A stretch of DNA of 64,000 nt, taken from NCBI RefSeq assembly GCF_000421825.1, contig NZ_ATXT01000018.1, positions 124,001 through 188,000 on the forward strand. The letters are read 5' to 3'. Positions 54,857-62,493 of this stretch are shown here, in pieces (position 1 is the stretch's first letter; the number at the start of each line of letters is the position of its first letter). The DNA comes from Humibacter albus DSM 18994. GTDB taxonomy: Bacteria; Actinomycetota; Actinomycetes; Actinomycetales; Microbacteriaceae. A model generated the notes under the pieces. That model was not told the DNA's origin. It saw only the letters and a program-made list of their open reading frames with translations, and made no database searches. The translations under genes were made by a program, and so were the position numbers.

Positions 54857-56253
54857 GATGCGCCCACCGGATCCACGCACGTGGGCGTGCTCGACTCACC
54901 CGTATGTCCTGAGCGGTTCACGGTGACCGTGAGACACACTCGGCGATCCGGATGGTCGATCGTGAACGTTGTGCCCCGTTGCAGGCTCGGCTCGCCGCCA
55001 TCGACGCTCACCTGGTACTGATCGCCGGTCGACAGCCCGGGATCGTGCCAGCTGAACTCGACCGAATCGCCGATGACGCGCCCTTCCACATTGCGCACGA
55101 GGGGAATGGCCGAGGGCTGCGCCACATGCGTGAGCACAACGGACAGTGTGACGATGAACGCCGCGCCGAGCACGACGCACGCGGCGATCAGCCAGCCCGC
55201 CGCGCGGAGGTTTCTCGGCGCCGGGACCGCAGTCTGCGGCTCCCCCGTCTCGCGCACCGCGGTGCGATCGCTCCCGGTCTCGGCCCTGCGTCGACGACGG
55301 CGCTGCTGTGCGGACGACACCGTGACGACGCCTTTGATCCTGGTTCGATCGTCGTCGTCGACCTCCGGCGCGGCAACCCATCCGTCCACCGCGATGTCCG
55401 CTGGAGTGGCGGTGAAGCCGAGTTCCGTCTCGACGGATTGCAGGTCGCGGGCGAACTCCAGCGCGCTGGCCTGCCGCGCCTCCGGCTTCTTCGACATCGC
55501 GCGGCTGAGAACCGCCTCCAACCGGGCGGGCACGTCGTCGCGACCGATCTGCTCCGGCTTGGCGCGCTGGATGCGCGACATGAGCTGAGCCGACGAGTTG
55601 TCGGTTCCCGGCACTTCGAACGGCGAGCGCCCCGCGATCAGCGAGTACACGGTGGCACCGAGCGCCCACACCTCACTGGCCACCGTTCCCGTGGTGTCAT
55701 CGGTGAGGACTTCGGGCGCAGACCACGGAATCGACATCCCGACCGACCCCGTGGCCTGCACGTCGCCGACCGTGGCGGCGATGCCGAAGTCGGAGAGCAC
55801 CGGATGCCCGTAGACCGTCGTCAGGATGTTCGACGGCTTCACGTCACGGTGCAGAACGCCGGCGCGGTGCGCGGTCTCCAGCGCGCCGGCGATCTTGACG
55901 CCGATCGACAGCGCCTCGGCGACGCTCAGCGGGTCGGCGCGGTAGCGCTGGTTCAGCGTCGGCGCACACAGCTCCATCACGAGATAGGGCCGACCGTCGG
56001 ATGCCACGCTCGCCTGATACACGGTGAGCACGGCGGGATGCGAGCTCAGCTGAGCCATCAGGTTGGCCTCGGCCTGGAACATCGCGCGGATCTCGGGTGT
56101 CACGACCTCGGAGAGAAGCACCTTCACGGCGACCTGGCGTCTGGGCATGTTCTGCTCGTACAGGAAGACGTCGGCGAAGCCTCCCGATCCCAGTGCGCGC
56201 ACGTACGAGAACCCGGGGAGGTTCGGCGGCGCCGAGGGCAACCGCTTGGCCAT
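54853..56253 (-). CDS. Membrane Ser/Thr protein kinase with a fibronectin-like extracellular domain
   Basis: The 466-residue protein has a Hanks-type kinase domain (about 14-275) with the Gly-rich loop LGSGGFADV, Lys44, the HRDVKPSN loop at 135-142, DFG at 155-157 and SAPE. A juxtamembrane acidic-basic linker and a membrane helix (about 350-375) follow. The outer domain of about 85 residues ends in CLTVTV and TCVDP and looks like a fibronectin-like beta-sandwich, not PASTA repeats. ATG 56253 has a GGGAGG site four bases upstream and is preferred over ATG 56277. Its stop overlaps the giant protein's start, linking their synthesis. Confidence 0.87.
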   Translation of the reverse strand: MAKRLPSAPPNLPGFSYVRALGSGGFADVFLYEQNMPRRQVAVKVLLSEVVTPEIRAMFQAEANLMAQLSSHPAVLTVYQASVASDGRPYLVMELCAPTLNQRYRADPLSVAEALSIGVKIAGALETAHRAGVLHRDVKPSNILTTVYGHPVLSDFGIAATVGDVQATGSVGMSIPWSAPEVLTDDTTGTVASEVWALGATVYSLIAGRSPFEVPGTDNSSAQLMSRIQRAKPEQIGRDDVPARLEAVLSRAMSKKPEARQASALEFARDLQSVETELGFTATPADIAVDGWVAAPEVDDDDRTRIKGVVTVSSAQQRRRRRRAETGSDRTAVRETGEPQTAVPAPRNLRAAGWLIAACVVLGAAFIVTLSVVLTHVAQPSAIPLVRNVEGRVIGDSVEFSWHDPGLSTGDQYQVSVDGGEPSLQRGTTFTIDHPDRRVCLTVTVNRSGHTGESSTPTCVDPVGAS

Positions 56254-56361
56254 CGCGCCTCCCATCGGCTCGGTCATCCTCGTCCCGGCGAGCGGGAAAC
56301 GTGCACCATTGTAAGCGGCCGCAGGGCGCCAGGCCTGAGGGGCCCGCGCGAAAGCTCACCC

Positions 56362-57186
56362 TCAGCGGCGACGCGCTCCGCGCTTCGGCGGCAACGGCGA
56401 TTCCGGCGTCTCGAGCACGTCGACCACGACGACCGTCACGTTGTCGCGCCCACCGTTGCCGAGGGCCGCATCCATCAGCTGCCCTGCCGCGTCGAGCGGG
56501 CTCGAGCCGACCGTGAGATAGTGCCGGATGCCGTGTTCTGTGAGCTCTTTGGTGAGACCGTCGGAGCACGCCAGAAGCCGGGTTCCGGCCACCACGGGCA
56601 CCAGGCTGAAGTCCGGCACCGGGTCCTCGTTGAAACCCACCGCCCTCGTGATGACGTTCGCGTGGGGATGCACCTCCGCCTCGGACGGCGTGATCGCCCC
56701 GGCGTCGAGGAGCTCCTGCACGATGGAGTGATCGACGGTGAGTTGGCGCAGCTCGTCGTCCTCGAGCTCGTACACGCGGGAGTCGCCGATGTTGAACACG
56801 AGCCAGCTCGGCTCGCCCGAGGCCATCGTGAGACCGAATCCGGTGACCGTCGTGCCTGTGCCGAGATCGGTGCGGCCGGCATCCTTGTCCATGTCCGCCA
56901 CGGCGGCCCGGAGTGCGGAGTCGATGCCGTCCTCATCGACGAAGGGGCTCGACACCTGCTCCGCGAGGCGCGTCACGACAGCGTTGCTGGCGATGTCGCC
57001 GGCACTATGACCGCCCATGCCGTCGGCCACCGCGAACACCGGCGACTTGGCGATGAGGCTGTCCTCGTTGGCCGCTCGGCGGTAGCCCTTGTCGCTCAGC
57101 GCCGCCCACGACAGGGTGATGCGAGCGCCGCTCGTGCCGGGCACGACAACATGATGCCGCCTGCTGCTACGCCCGATCTGGGTCAC
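56362..57186 (-). CDS. PP2C-family Ser/Thr phosphatase
   Basis: The 274-residue cytoplasmic protein has the PP2C metal-binding motifs: NEDSLIA, VADGMGGHSAGD, NIGDSRVYEL, ACSDGLTKEL and GGRDNVTVVVVD. All acidic metal ligands are present, so it should be active. With the kinase 108 bases downstream it forms a kinase/phosphatase switch. The first 25 residues are basic and unlike the core. It lies 67 bases after the FHA protein gene in the same direction. Confidence 0.92.
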   Translation of the reverse strand: MTQIGRSSRRHHVVVPGTSGARITLSWAALSDKGYRRAANEDSLIAKSPVFAVADGMGGHSAGDIASNAVVTRLAEQVSSPFVDEDGIDSALRAAVADMDKDAGRTDLGTGTTVTGFGLTMASGEPSWLVFNIGDSRVYELEDDELRQLTVDHSIVQELLDAGAITPSEAEVHPHANVITRAVGFNEDPVPDFSLVPVVAGTRLLACSDGLTKELTEHGIRHYLTVGSSPLDAAGQLMDAALGNGGRDNVTVVVVDVLETPESPLPPKRGARRR

Positions 57187-57253
57187 GCGGGCATCCTTTC
57201 GGGTGTGGCTGCATGCCGAGGATTCCCCAGTCCTCGCCTCGTTGCGCGGGCGT

Positions 57254-58669
57254 TCACCGTGCTTCGGGGATGATGTCGATGATAGTCCCGTCGCCGATGT
57301 CGACCGACGCGGTGCCGACGACGACGATCGATTCGCCGGGCCGCAGCCGCCGCGGCGGGCGGCCGGGCAGTACCACCGTCGTGCCGTTGCGTGAGCGCAG
57401 ATCGGTGATCACGACGGTGCTTCCGATGCGTTCCACGCGCAGGTGGGATGCCGACACCACGTGATCGGGAGAGGGCACCGTCACCAGTTGCGGCTCCACC
57501 CCTCCCCGCGAGCTTCGCGACGGTCGACGGCCGAACACGATCGGCGTGTGCAACTGCCGCGCCTCGCCGCCGCGCACCGCGACGACCACCGTCGCCGAGG
57601 CACCCAGGGCGGGGACGTTCGTCGGTTCGGCGGACGATTCGAATCGATCGGCCGGTGTTTCCTGCGGAGGCGACGGCGGTGCGGGCGGGGCAGGCACCGC
57701 CGCGGCTGGCGCGGGTGGAGGCGGGGGCATCCGGATGCCACCTGGAATGACGGCCAGGGGCTCGGTCGGCACCCCGTTGTCCAGGGGGGCACGCGGCCGC
57801 AACGCGGTGCGCTCGTCGATCTCCCTGCGTTCGACGCGCCGTACCGTCTCGTCGTCGATGGTCTGGTCGGTGTCGGCGGGGCCATCCAGCCCACTGTTTC
57901 TGGGCGGATCGCGCACGATCCGCACCGTCTCGTCGTCGACGACAGGGCGCGGGGCATCGGATGCCCGGCCGCGGACGATCCGGATCGTCTCGTCGTGCGG
58001 GACATCCGTCGCAGTGTTCGAAGGGGGACGACCCCGCAACACCGTCGCTTCGTCCAATGCTGCGGCGGGCCGCAGGTAGGCGACTGCCGCACCATCGGTT
58101 GCCGTACGGCGTGAACCGGTCCCCATGTCGGTGCCGGACCAGAGCACCGAACCCGCGCGCGTCATCCCTGACGACACCTCGACCGCACCGGGAACACGAT
58201 TCGCCACGGCGTCGAATCGCCGCGCGGGTCCGCCGAGCTCGACGGCGATGGTGTCGCGGAATGTGGCGATGAGCCACGGCTGCACGCCCGACGAGGAGAA
58301 TCGGCGAGACCCGCCCACCGAGTACACGTCGACGACGGCGCGACCGCGCGTGACAGCCGTGACCTGCCACCCGCCGGGACGGTCGCTCTGTGCCGCGTCC
58401 ACGTGCACGACGGCGAACGAGTCGGCACCGTCGGCGCCGAGCGGTATGGCCGAGACGACATCTTCGAGCGGGCATTCCCCCCTCGCTGCCAGGGCGGAGA
58501 GCTGGCGCAGCACATCGGTGCCCAGACCCGAGTCGTCGGTGCCGGATGCCGCATCCCGCGATTCGATGACCGCGACGAACGATCGGCCGACGACGGTGAG
58601 CCAGTCGTCCTCCGGCGGGCGCGACGGCGCCGCGTAGGCGAACCAGCGAATGTCACCGGGCTTCTCCAC
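57254..58669 (-). CDS. FHA-domain protein with repeated threonine motifs
   Basis: The 471-residue protein has an N-terminal PP2C-like or unknown domain (about 1-180). A middle region (about 185-290) follows with three DET(I/V)R(I/R)V units plus EATVLRGR and DERTALRPR. A proline-rich linker (about 310-335) leads to a C-terminal FHA domain (about 370-465) with FGRRPSR, SASHLRVE and SRNGTTV. The repeated acidic-Thr-basic units are likely phosphorylation sites for the locus kinase. GTG 58669 is chosen for its AGGGGG site and because the long upstream frame lacks similarity. It is the first gene of the nine-gene series. Confidence 0.78.
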   Translation of the reverse strand: MEKPGDIRWFAYAAPSRPPEDDWLTVVGRSFVAVIESRDAASGTDDSGLGTDVLRQLSALAARGECPLEDVVSAIPLGADGADSFAVVHVDAAQSDRPGGWQVTAVTRGRAVVDVYSVGGSRRFSSSGVQPWLIATFRDTIAVELGGPARRFDAVANRVPGAVEVSSGMTRAGSVLWSGTDMGTGSRRTATDGAAVAYLRPAAALDEATVLRGRPPSNTATDVPHDETIRIVRGRASDAPRPVVDDETVRIVRDPPRNSGLDGPADTDQTIDDETVRRVERREIDERTALRPRAPLDNGVPTEPLAVIPGGIRMPPPPPAPAAAVPAPPAPPSPPQETPADRFESSAEPTNVPALGASATVVVAVRGGEARQLHTPIVFGRRPSRSSRGGVEPQLVTVPSPDHVVSASHLRVERIGSTVVITDLRSRNGTTVVLPGRPPRRLRPGESIVVVGTASVDIGDGTIIDIIPEAR

Positions 58670-58821
58670 CGGCGGCCCCCTGTCGTCGTTCTGATCGTCG
58701 ACGGCAGCACCAGTCGATCGGCACAGCGCCCTTGGTTCGTGCGCACCATGAGTGTAATGGCGCCGATGGCGGCGAACGTGCAGCGTCGGGTGCCGAGCGC
58801 GTTCAGCGGTCGGGAAATGTG

Positions 58822-58920
58822 GACGATTCGCCACACGCTGATGATGCGTCGGACGCGACGATTCGTCGCAGGCTGATGATGCGTCGGAGGTGACGATTCG
58901 TCAGAGGGTGACGATTCGTC
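58822..58920. promoter_or_regulatory. Four iterated 11-bp palindromes upstream of the FHA/PP2C/kinase operon
   Basis: GACGATTCGTC, a palindrome around a central T, occurs at 58857-58867, 58892-58902 and 58910-58920, with a one-base variant (GACGATTCGCC) at 58822-58832. Spacings are 35, 35 and 18 bases. A 17-base GCTGATGATGCGTCGGA word is repeated between the first two gaps. The array lies 150-250 bases before the first gene of the minus-strand series and before the HIT gene's 3' end. It could be an operator array. No gene is visible in 58670-58962. Confidence 0.6.
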
Positions 58921-58962
58921 TCATCTGAATGGTTCGTCGACCGTGAGCGGATGCGGTGCGGC

Positions 58963-59454
58963 TCACTCGGTGATGCGGATGTCGTCAGCTGCGGCCAGAG
59001 AGCGAAGCTCGCGGGTGATGCCGGCACGGAGGTCGTCATGCTGTCGACCGAGCCTGGAGCCCGGGTCGCTCCAGTTCGCGAGGTCGTAGAGCCATACGGG
59101 TCGCCAGATCAGCTCGGCCGATTCCCATTCGTAACGGGGCCACACGTGTGCGTGCACGAAGGAATCCGCGTTCCCGAGAATGTCGATGTTGACCCGACGG
59201 AATGACGGATCCATGTTCTTGCAGGCTCGCTCGACGGCGGTCGCGAGAAGATCGACGTCAGCAAGGAACTGGACGCGCTCCGCGCGCGGCAGTTCCGCGA
59301 GCGCCGTCGCGTTCGGGTCCTTGCCGAGCAGCACGCAATACCCGGGCAGAAACTGCACGTCTCCGATGACGGCATATCCGCTGGTCAACTCAGCCAGAAC
59401 CGTGGGGTTCTCTCCACGTGCCGCAGACCCGATTCGGTCGTCGCGCCAGTCCAT
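58963..59454 (-). CDS. HIT-like family protein
   Basis: The 163-residue protein resembles the histidine triad fold. It has a central strand VLAELTSGYAVIGDVQFLPGYCVLL, a LLATAVERA helix and the motif FVHAHVWPRYEW (about residue 107). HIT enzymes have H-x-H-x-H; the third His is Trp here, as in some divergent members. Nucleotide hydrolase activity is therefore only possible. ATG 59454 follows a TACCGT box on the minus strand by eight bases. It diverges from the DUF222/HNH gene. Confidence 0.72.
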   Translation of the reverse strand: MDWRDDRIGSAARGENPTVLAELTSGYAVIGDVQFLPGYCVLLGKDPNATALAELPRAERVQFLADVDLLATAVERACKNMDPSFRRVNIDILGNADSFVHAHVWPRYEWESAELIWRPVWLYDLANWSDPGSRLGRQHDDLRAGITRELRSLAAADDIRITE

Positions 59455-59613
59455 GGTCTTCGACGGTACTGGAGTTCCTGGCGTTGGCGGTACTCGAGCC
59501 CGAGGGCGCGACGGTTCCCGAACCCGAGGCGTCAACGGTCGCTTGAGCTCGACCTGTGGTCAGAACTCTCCACAGATCTCACCTTAAGACTTCCGTCGAT
59601 CGTCGGTGACGGA

Positions 59614-59619
59614 TATAAT
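59614..59619 (+). promoter_or_regulatory. Consensus -10 box of the DUF222/HNH gene
   Basis: A perfect TATAAT lies seven bases before ATG 59627, predicting a leaderless transcript. A weak -35 candidate (TTCCGT, 59591-59596) is 17 bases upstream. No ribosome-binding site is present between them. Confidence 0.6.
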
Positions 59620-59626
59620 CGAAAGT

Positions 59627-60979
59627 ATGTTCGATATTCGCGAGGACGACGCGGTGGCCGGCAGTCGCACAGTCGACGCTTCCGCGGGTGTGCGAACGGA
59701 TGACGATCTCTGGACGGATGACGGCGTCTGGGGAGAAGAATGCGAGGGACCGGATTGGTTCGATCCGGAGTTGCCGCTGACAGCGCCCATGCGGGTGTCG
59801 GCTGGCCGGCTTCTGGGCTGGGCTTTGGATGATGCGGTGGCGACCCAGACGGTGGTGAACATGCAGGCGGCGCGGCAGATGTTCGCGATCGGTGACGCGT
59901 TCCGTCTCGCGCGGGAGAATCCACTGATCTACGTCTCCTCCGCCGCCGCCGAACGCATCCCTGGCGCGAACGATGTGGATTTCGCGGTGCGGTCGGTCGC
60001 GTTCGATCTCGCGCAACGACTCACGTTCAGCGAGAACCTGGTGCGTGATCTCGCCTGCCAGGCCGACACGTTGAACACGTCCCTGCCGCGGCTGCGGGGC
60101 TTGTTCATGTCGGGCCGAATCAGCCAAGCGCACGTGCGCGCCGCGGTCGACAACATCGTCGGGCTGCCGAGCGCGGAGGCGACCGGGGTCTATGACGAGA
60201 AACTCGCCAACATCGCCGTCGGTGTGCCCGCTGGACGGTTCCGCGCCCGCGCGCGCCGGTTGCGGGAACGGCTGTGCAGCGAGACCCTGCAGGAGAGGCA
60301 TGAAGAAGCGGCGAGGCTGCGGCGTGTCGTCGTCGAACCGGCCGAGGACGGCATGGCGTGGTTGCACGTGTTCGCTCCCCTGGTCGAGGTGGTGCGCGCC
60401 AACGCTCGGCTGACGGGCACCGCGGAGCATCTGAAACACCAGCAGGGCGAAAAGCGTACCCGCGACCAGCTGAAAACCGACCTGCTGATGTCCTGGCTGA
60501 CCGGAGACGGCACTCCGACCGCCGCGACCGTGCACCCTACGATCCTGATCGATGACAAAGGCCGCATGGCCGAACTGCTCGGCTACGGACCGATCCCGCC
60601 GAAGGCCGCTGGACTGGCGTTGCGCGACGCGCCAGCGTTTCGCAAAGCGATGGCGGACCCGATCCGACCCGCGAATCTGAAACTCGACACCACTCGATAC
60701 CGGCCCACCGCCGACCAGAAGCACTGGCTCACCCTCCGCTACGGACTCGACGACAACGCCGACCCCTACCTCGCGCCAGGCGTGACCACTGGCGGGGAGA
60801 TCGACCACGTCACCGAATGGCACAACGGCGGCACGACAGATGTTGACAACCTCCTCCCCCTGAAACCGCGACTCCACCGACTCAAGTCAGTCACCCGTAT
60901 CCGCCTCGACCCCAAACCCGACGGCGGCATCCGTATCCGCACACCCACCGGCTACGACACCGACCCACCACCCTTCTGA
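59627..60979 (+). CDS. DUF222 and HNH-nuclease-domain protein
   Basis: The 450-residue protein has an N-terminal DUF222 domain (about 50-340) and a C-terminal HNH-like region (about 390-430) with EIDHVTEWHNGGTTDVDNLLPL and a later LHRLKS. This gives the His, Asn and His of the fold, but the usual zinc-binding Cys residues are replaced. Such genes occur in many copies in actinobacterial genomes and are thought to be mobile or selfish homing-type elements. Function is unproven. ATG 59627 is preferred over GTG 59606 because of the TATAAT box seven bases upstream. Confidence 0.82.
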   Translation: MFDIREDDAVAGSRTVDASAGVRTDDDLWTDDGVWGEECEGPDWFDPELPLTAPMRVSAGRLLGWALDDAVATQTVVNMQAARQMFAIGDAFRLARENPLIYVSSAAAERIPGANDVDFAVRSVAFDLAQRLTFSENLVRDLACQADTLNTSLPRLRGLFMSGRISQAHVRAAVDNIVGLPSAEATGVYDEKLANIAVGVPAGRFRARARRLRERLCSETLQERHEEAARLRRVVVEPAEDGMAWLHVFAPLVEVVRANARLTGTAEHLKHQQGEKRTRDQLKTDLLMSWLTGDGTPTAATVHPTILIDDKGRMAELLGYGPIPPKAAGLALRDAPAFRKAMADPIRPANLKLDTTRYRPTADQKHWLTLRYGLDDNADPYLAPGVTTGGEIDHVTEWHNGGTTDVDNLLPLKPRLHRLKSVTRIRLDPKPDGGIRIRTPTGYDTDPPPF

Positions 60980-60998
60980 CGGACCAGAAACCGGCATA

Positions 60999-61128
60999 GC
61001 CTGTCTGCGCCACCTGGCTGCACCGCCTGCCCGCATGGCCTGTCTGCGCCACCTGGCTGCACCGCCTGCCCGCATGGCCTGTCTGCGCCACCTGGCTGCA
61101 CCGCCTGCCCGCATGGCCTGCCCGCATG
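60999..61128. repeat. 39-bp tandem repeats after the DUF222/HNH gene
   Basis: A 39-base unit starting GCCTGTCTGCGCCACC occurs three times exactly (60999-61037, 61038-61076, 61077-61115), followed by a 13-base partial copy. The unit length is a multiple of three and reads through on the minus strand as a 13-residue peptide repeat, but no gene signals are present. Two tandem 27/28-base copies of a CAGGCGAATGCCGTG word follow at 61185-61239. The whole 60980-61255 gap holds no gene. Confidence 0.85.
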
Positions 61129-61255
61129 GCCTATCTACATGGCTGAGAGGGGCACGGGGAGATTGTCGGGTCCTCTGAGGGACTCAGGCGAATGCCGTGT
61201 CGTCCAAAACACAGGCGAATGCCGTGTCATCCCAAAACACGCACCTCAGGATGCC

Positions 61256-62359
61256 TCACCGCCGCAAGCGGCCGAATGCATCGCGATCCGAGCGCCGGCC
61301 GTTGGCGGGAGCTTTGTCTTCGAAAGCCCAGTCGGGCAGCATTCCGCGATCGAGCATCTCCTCGATCAACTCGGCGAAGCCGTACGAACGGTCGGCGGCA
61401 CGAGCCGCCAGCGTGTACTCGCCCGCGACGGAACTCGCACCCAGCGCCCAGTTCAGCCAGGCGAGCGATGACAAGGCCGGCGCCCGGTCCGCTTCGGGGA
61501 GCAGCGCGGCGACGTGACGGAGCAGCGTGTTGGCACGGTCGACTGCGCTGCGATCCGGTCTTCCCAGAGCGCCGCGACCGGAAAGCGCGAGTTCGACGTC
61601 GCGGTCGTCGACGGGTTCGCCCCGCTGGAAACGTTCCTGGAACCGAAGGGCGCGCTCACCGACCTTCGTACCCCAGCACCAGGTGAGCAGCAGGACATCT
61701 CGAAGCGGCGGACGCGAGAGCGCGCTGGCGACGAGAGCCGCCGCCACAGGGCCGACCTTCTCGGGGTCCCAGTGCAGGCTGTACTCGGCCACCCAGAGCG
61801 GATCGGGCACGTCGTCCGCAGCTTTCCAGGTAGTGAGCACGTCGAGAGTACGTTGACGAAGTGTCGGGTCTGTGAGGGGAAGAGCCGCCTGGTCCTTGGG
61901 CGATGCGCCGCGTGCCGGCGCGTCCGGATCGAGCGCGCGAAGACTCGACGCCGCCTCCAACTCGTCGATGGGCCGGGGCTCGTCCGTGTAGTCGCCCCAT
62001 CCGTCACTCGCGACGTACAGCGGATCGCGCACCTCGAACCCTGCTGCCGATGCGGCACGCACGATGGCATCCACCACGTCCCGCCGCGGAGCGCCCGTGG
62101 CGCACGAGGCATCCGTGTAGACGACCGGCAGCACACCGTCGACCTCGCGAAGCCGGCAGAGCATCCCGGTCACCGTCGAGGCGAACAGGGCGGCTCGCGA
62201 CTCTGAGCTGTCGGGAGGAAGATCCACGCGGAACGTTCCACCGGAGACTTTGCCGGCGAACGCGACGAGAACAAGGCTCTCCCTCGGTTCGAATCCGACG
62301 AGCTCGGGCACGAGTGCGAGCAGGGCGAGTGGGCTGGTGGCGACGACGCGGTAAGACAT
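61256..62359 (-). CDS. DUF4192 family protein
   Basis: The 367-residue protein matches the actinobacterial DUF4192 family: an N-terminal SPLALLALVPELVGFEPRESLVLVAF segment (residues 9-34), the VVYTD strand near 88, and the later DPLWVAEYSLHWDPE helix. The function of the family is unknown. The start has a GAGGGAC sequence just upstream; the open frame beyond is not similar to the family. It lies 134 bases from the ABC exporter gene on the same strand. Confidence 0.85.
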   Translation of the reverse strand: MSYRVVATSPLALLALVPELVGFEPRESLVLVAFAGKVSGGTFRVDLPPDSSESRAALFASTVTGMLCRLREVDGVLPVVYTDASCATGAPRRDVVDAIVRAASAAGFEVRDPLYVASDGWGDYTDEPRPIDELEAASSLRALDPDAPARGASPKDQAALPLTDPTLRQRTLDVLTTWKAADDVPDPLWVAEYSLHWDPEKVGPVAAALVASALSRPPLRDVLLLTWCWGTKVGERALRFQERFQRGEPVDDRDVELALSGRGALGRPDRSAVDRANTLLRHVAALLPEADRAPALSSLAWLNWALGASSVAGEYTLAARAADRSYGFAELIEEMLDRGMLPDWAFEDKAPANGRRSDRDAFGRLRR

Positions 62360-62493
62360 GTCCCTCAGCGTCGTCCGACCGGCATCGGCGTGCGGACGCT
62401 CACCACTTCGGTGGACAGGCGGCCTCACGCGCCGCACTGTGGACGGGAAGATGGGATCTGCCGCAGCGGACAAGGTCGACCGGGCGCTCCCCG

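Noticed and set aside
60887-61127. Two short minus-strand frames encoding 13-residue repeats
   Set aside because: They are translations of the 39-base minisatellite, with no ribosome-binding site and several frames equally open.
60999-61239. CRISPR array
   Set aside because: The units are directly adjacent with no unique spacers, and no cas genes are present.
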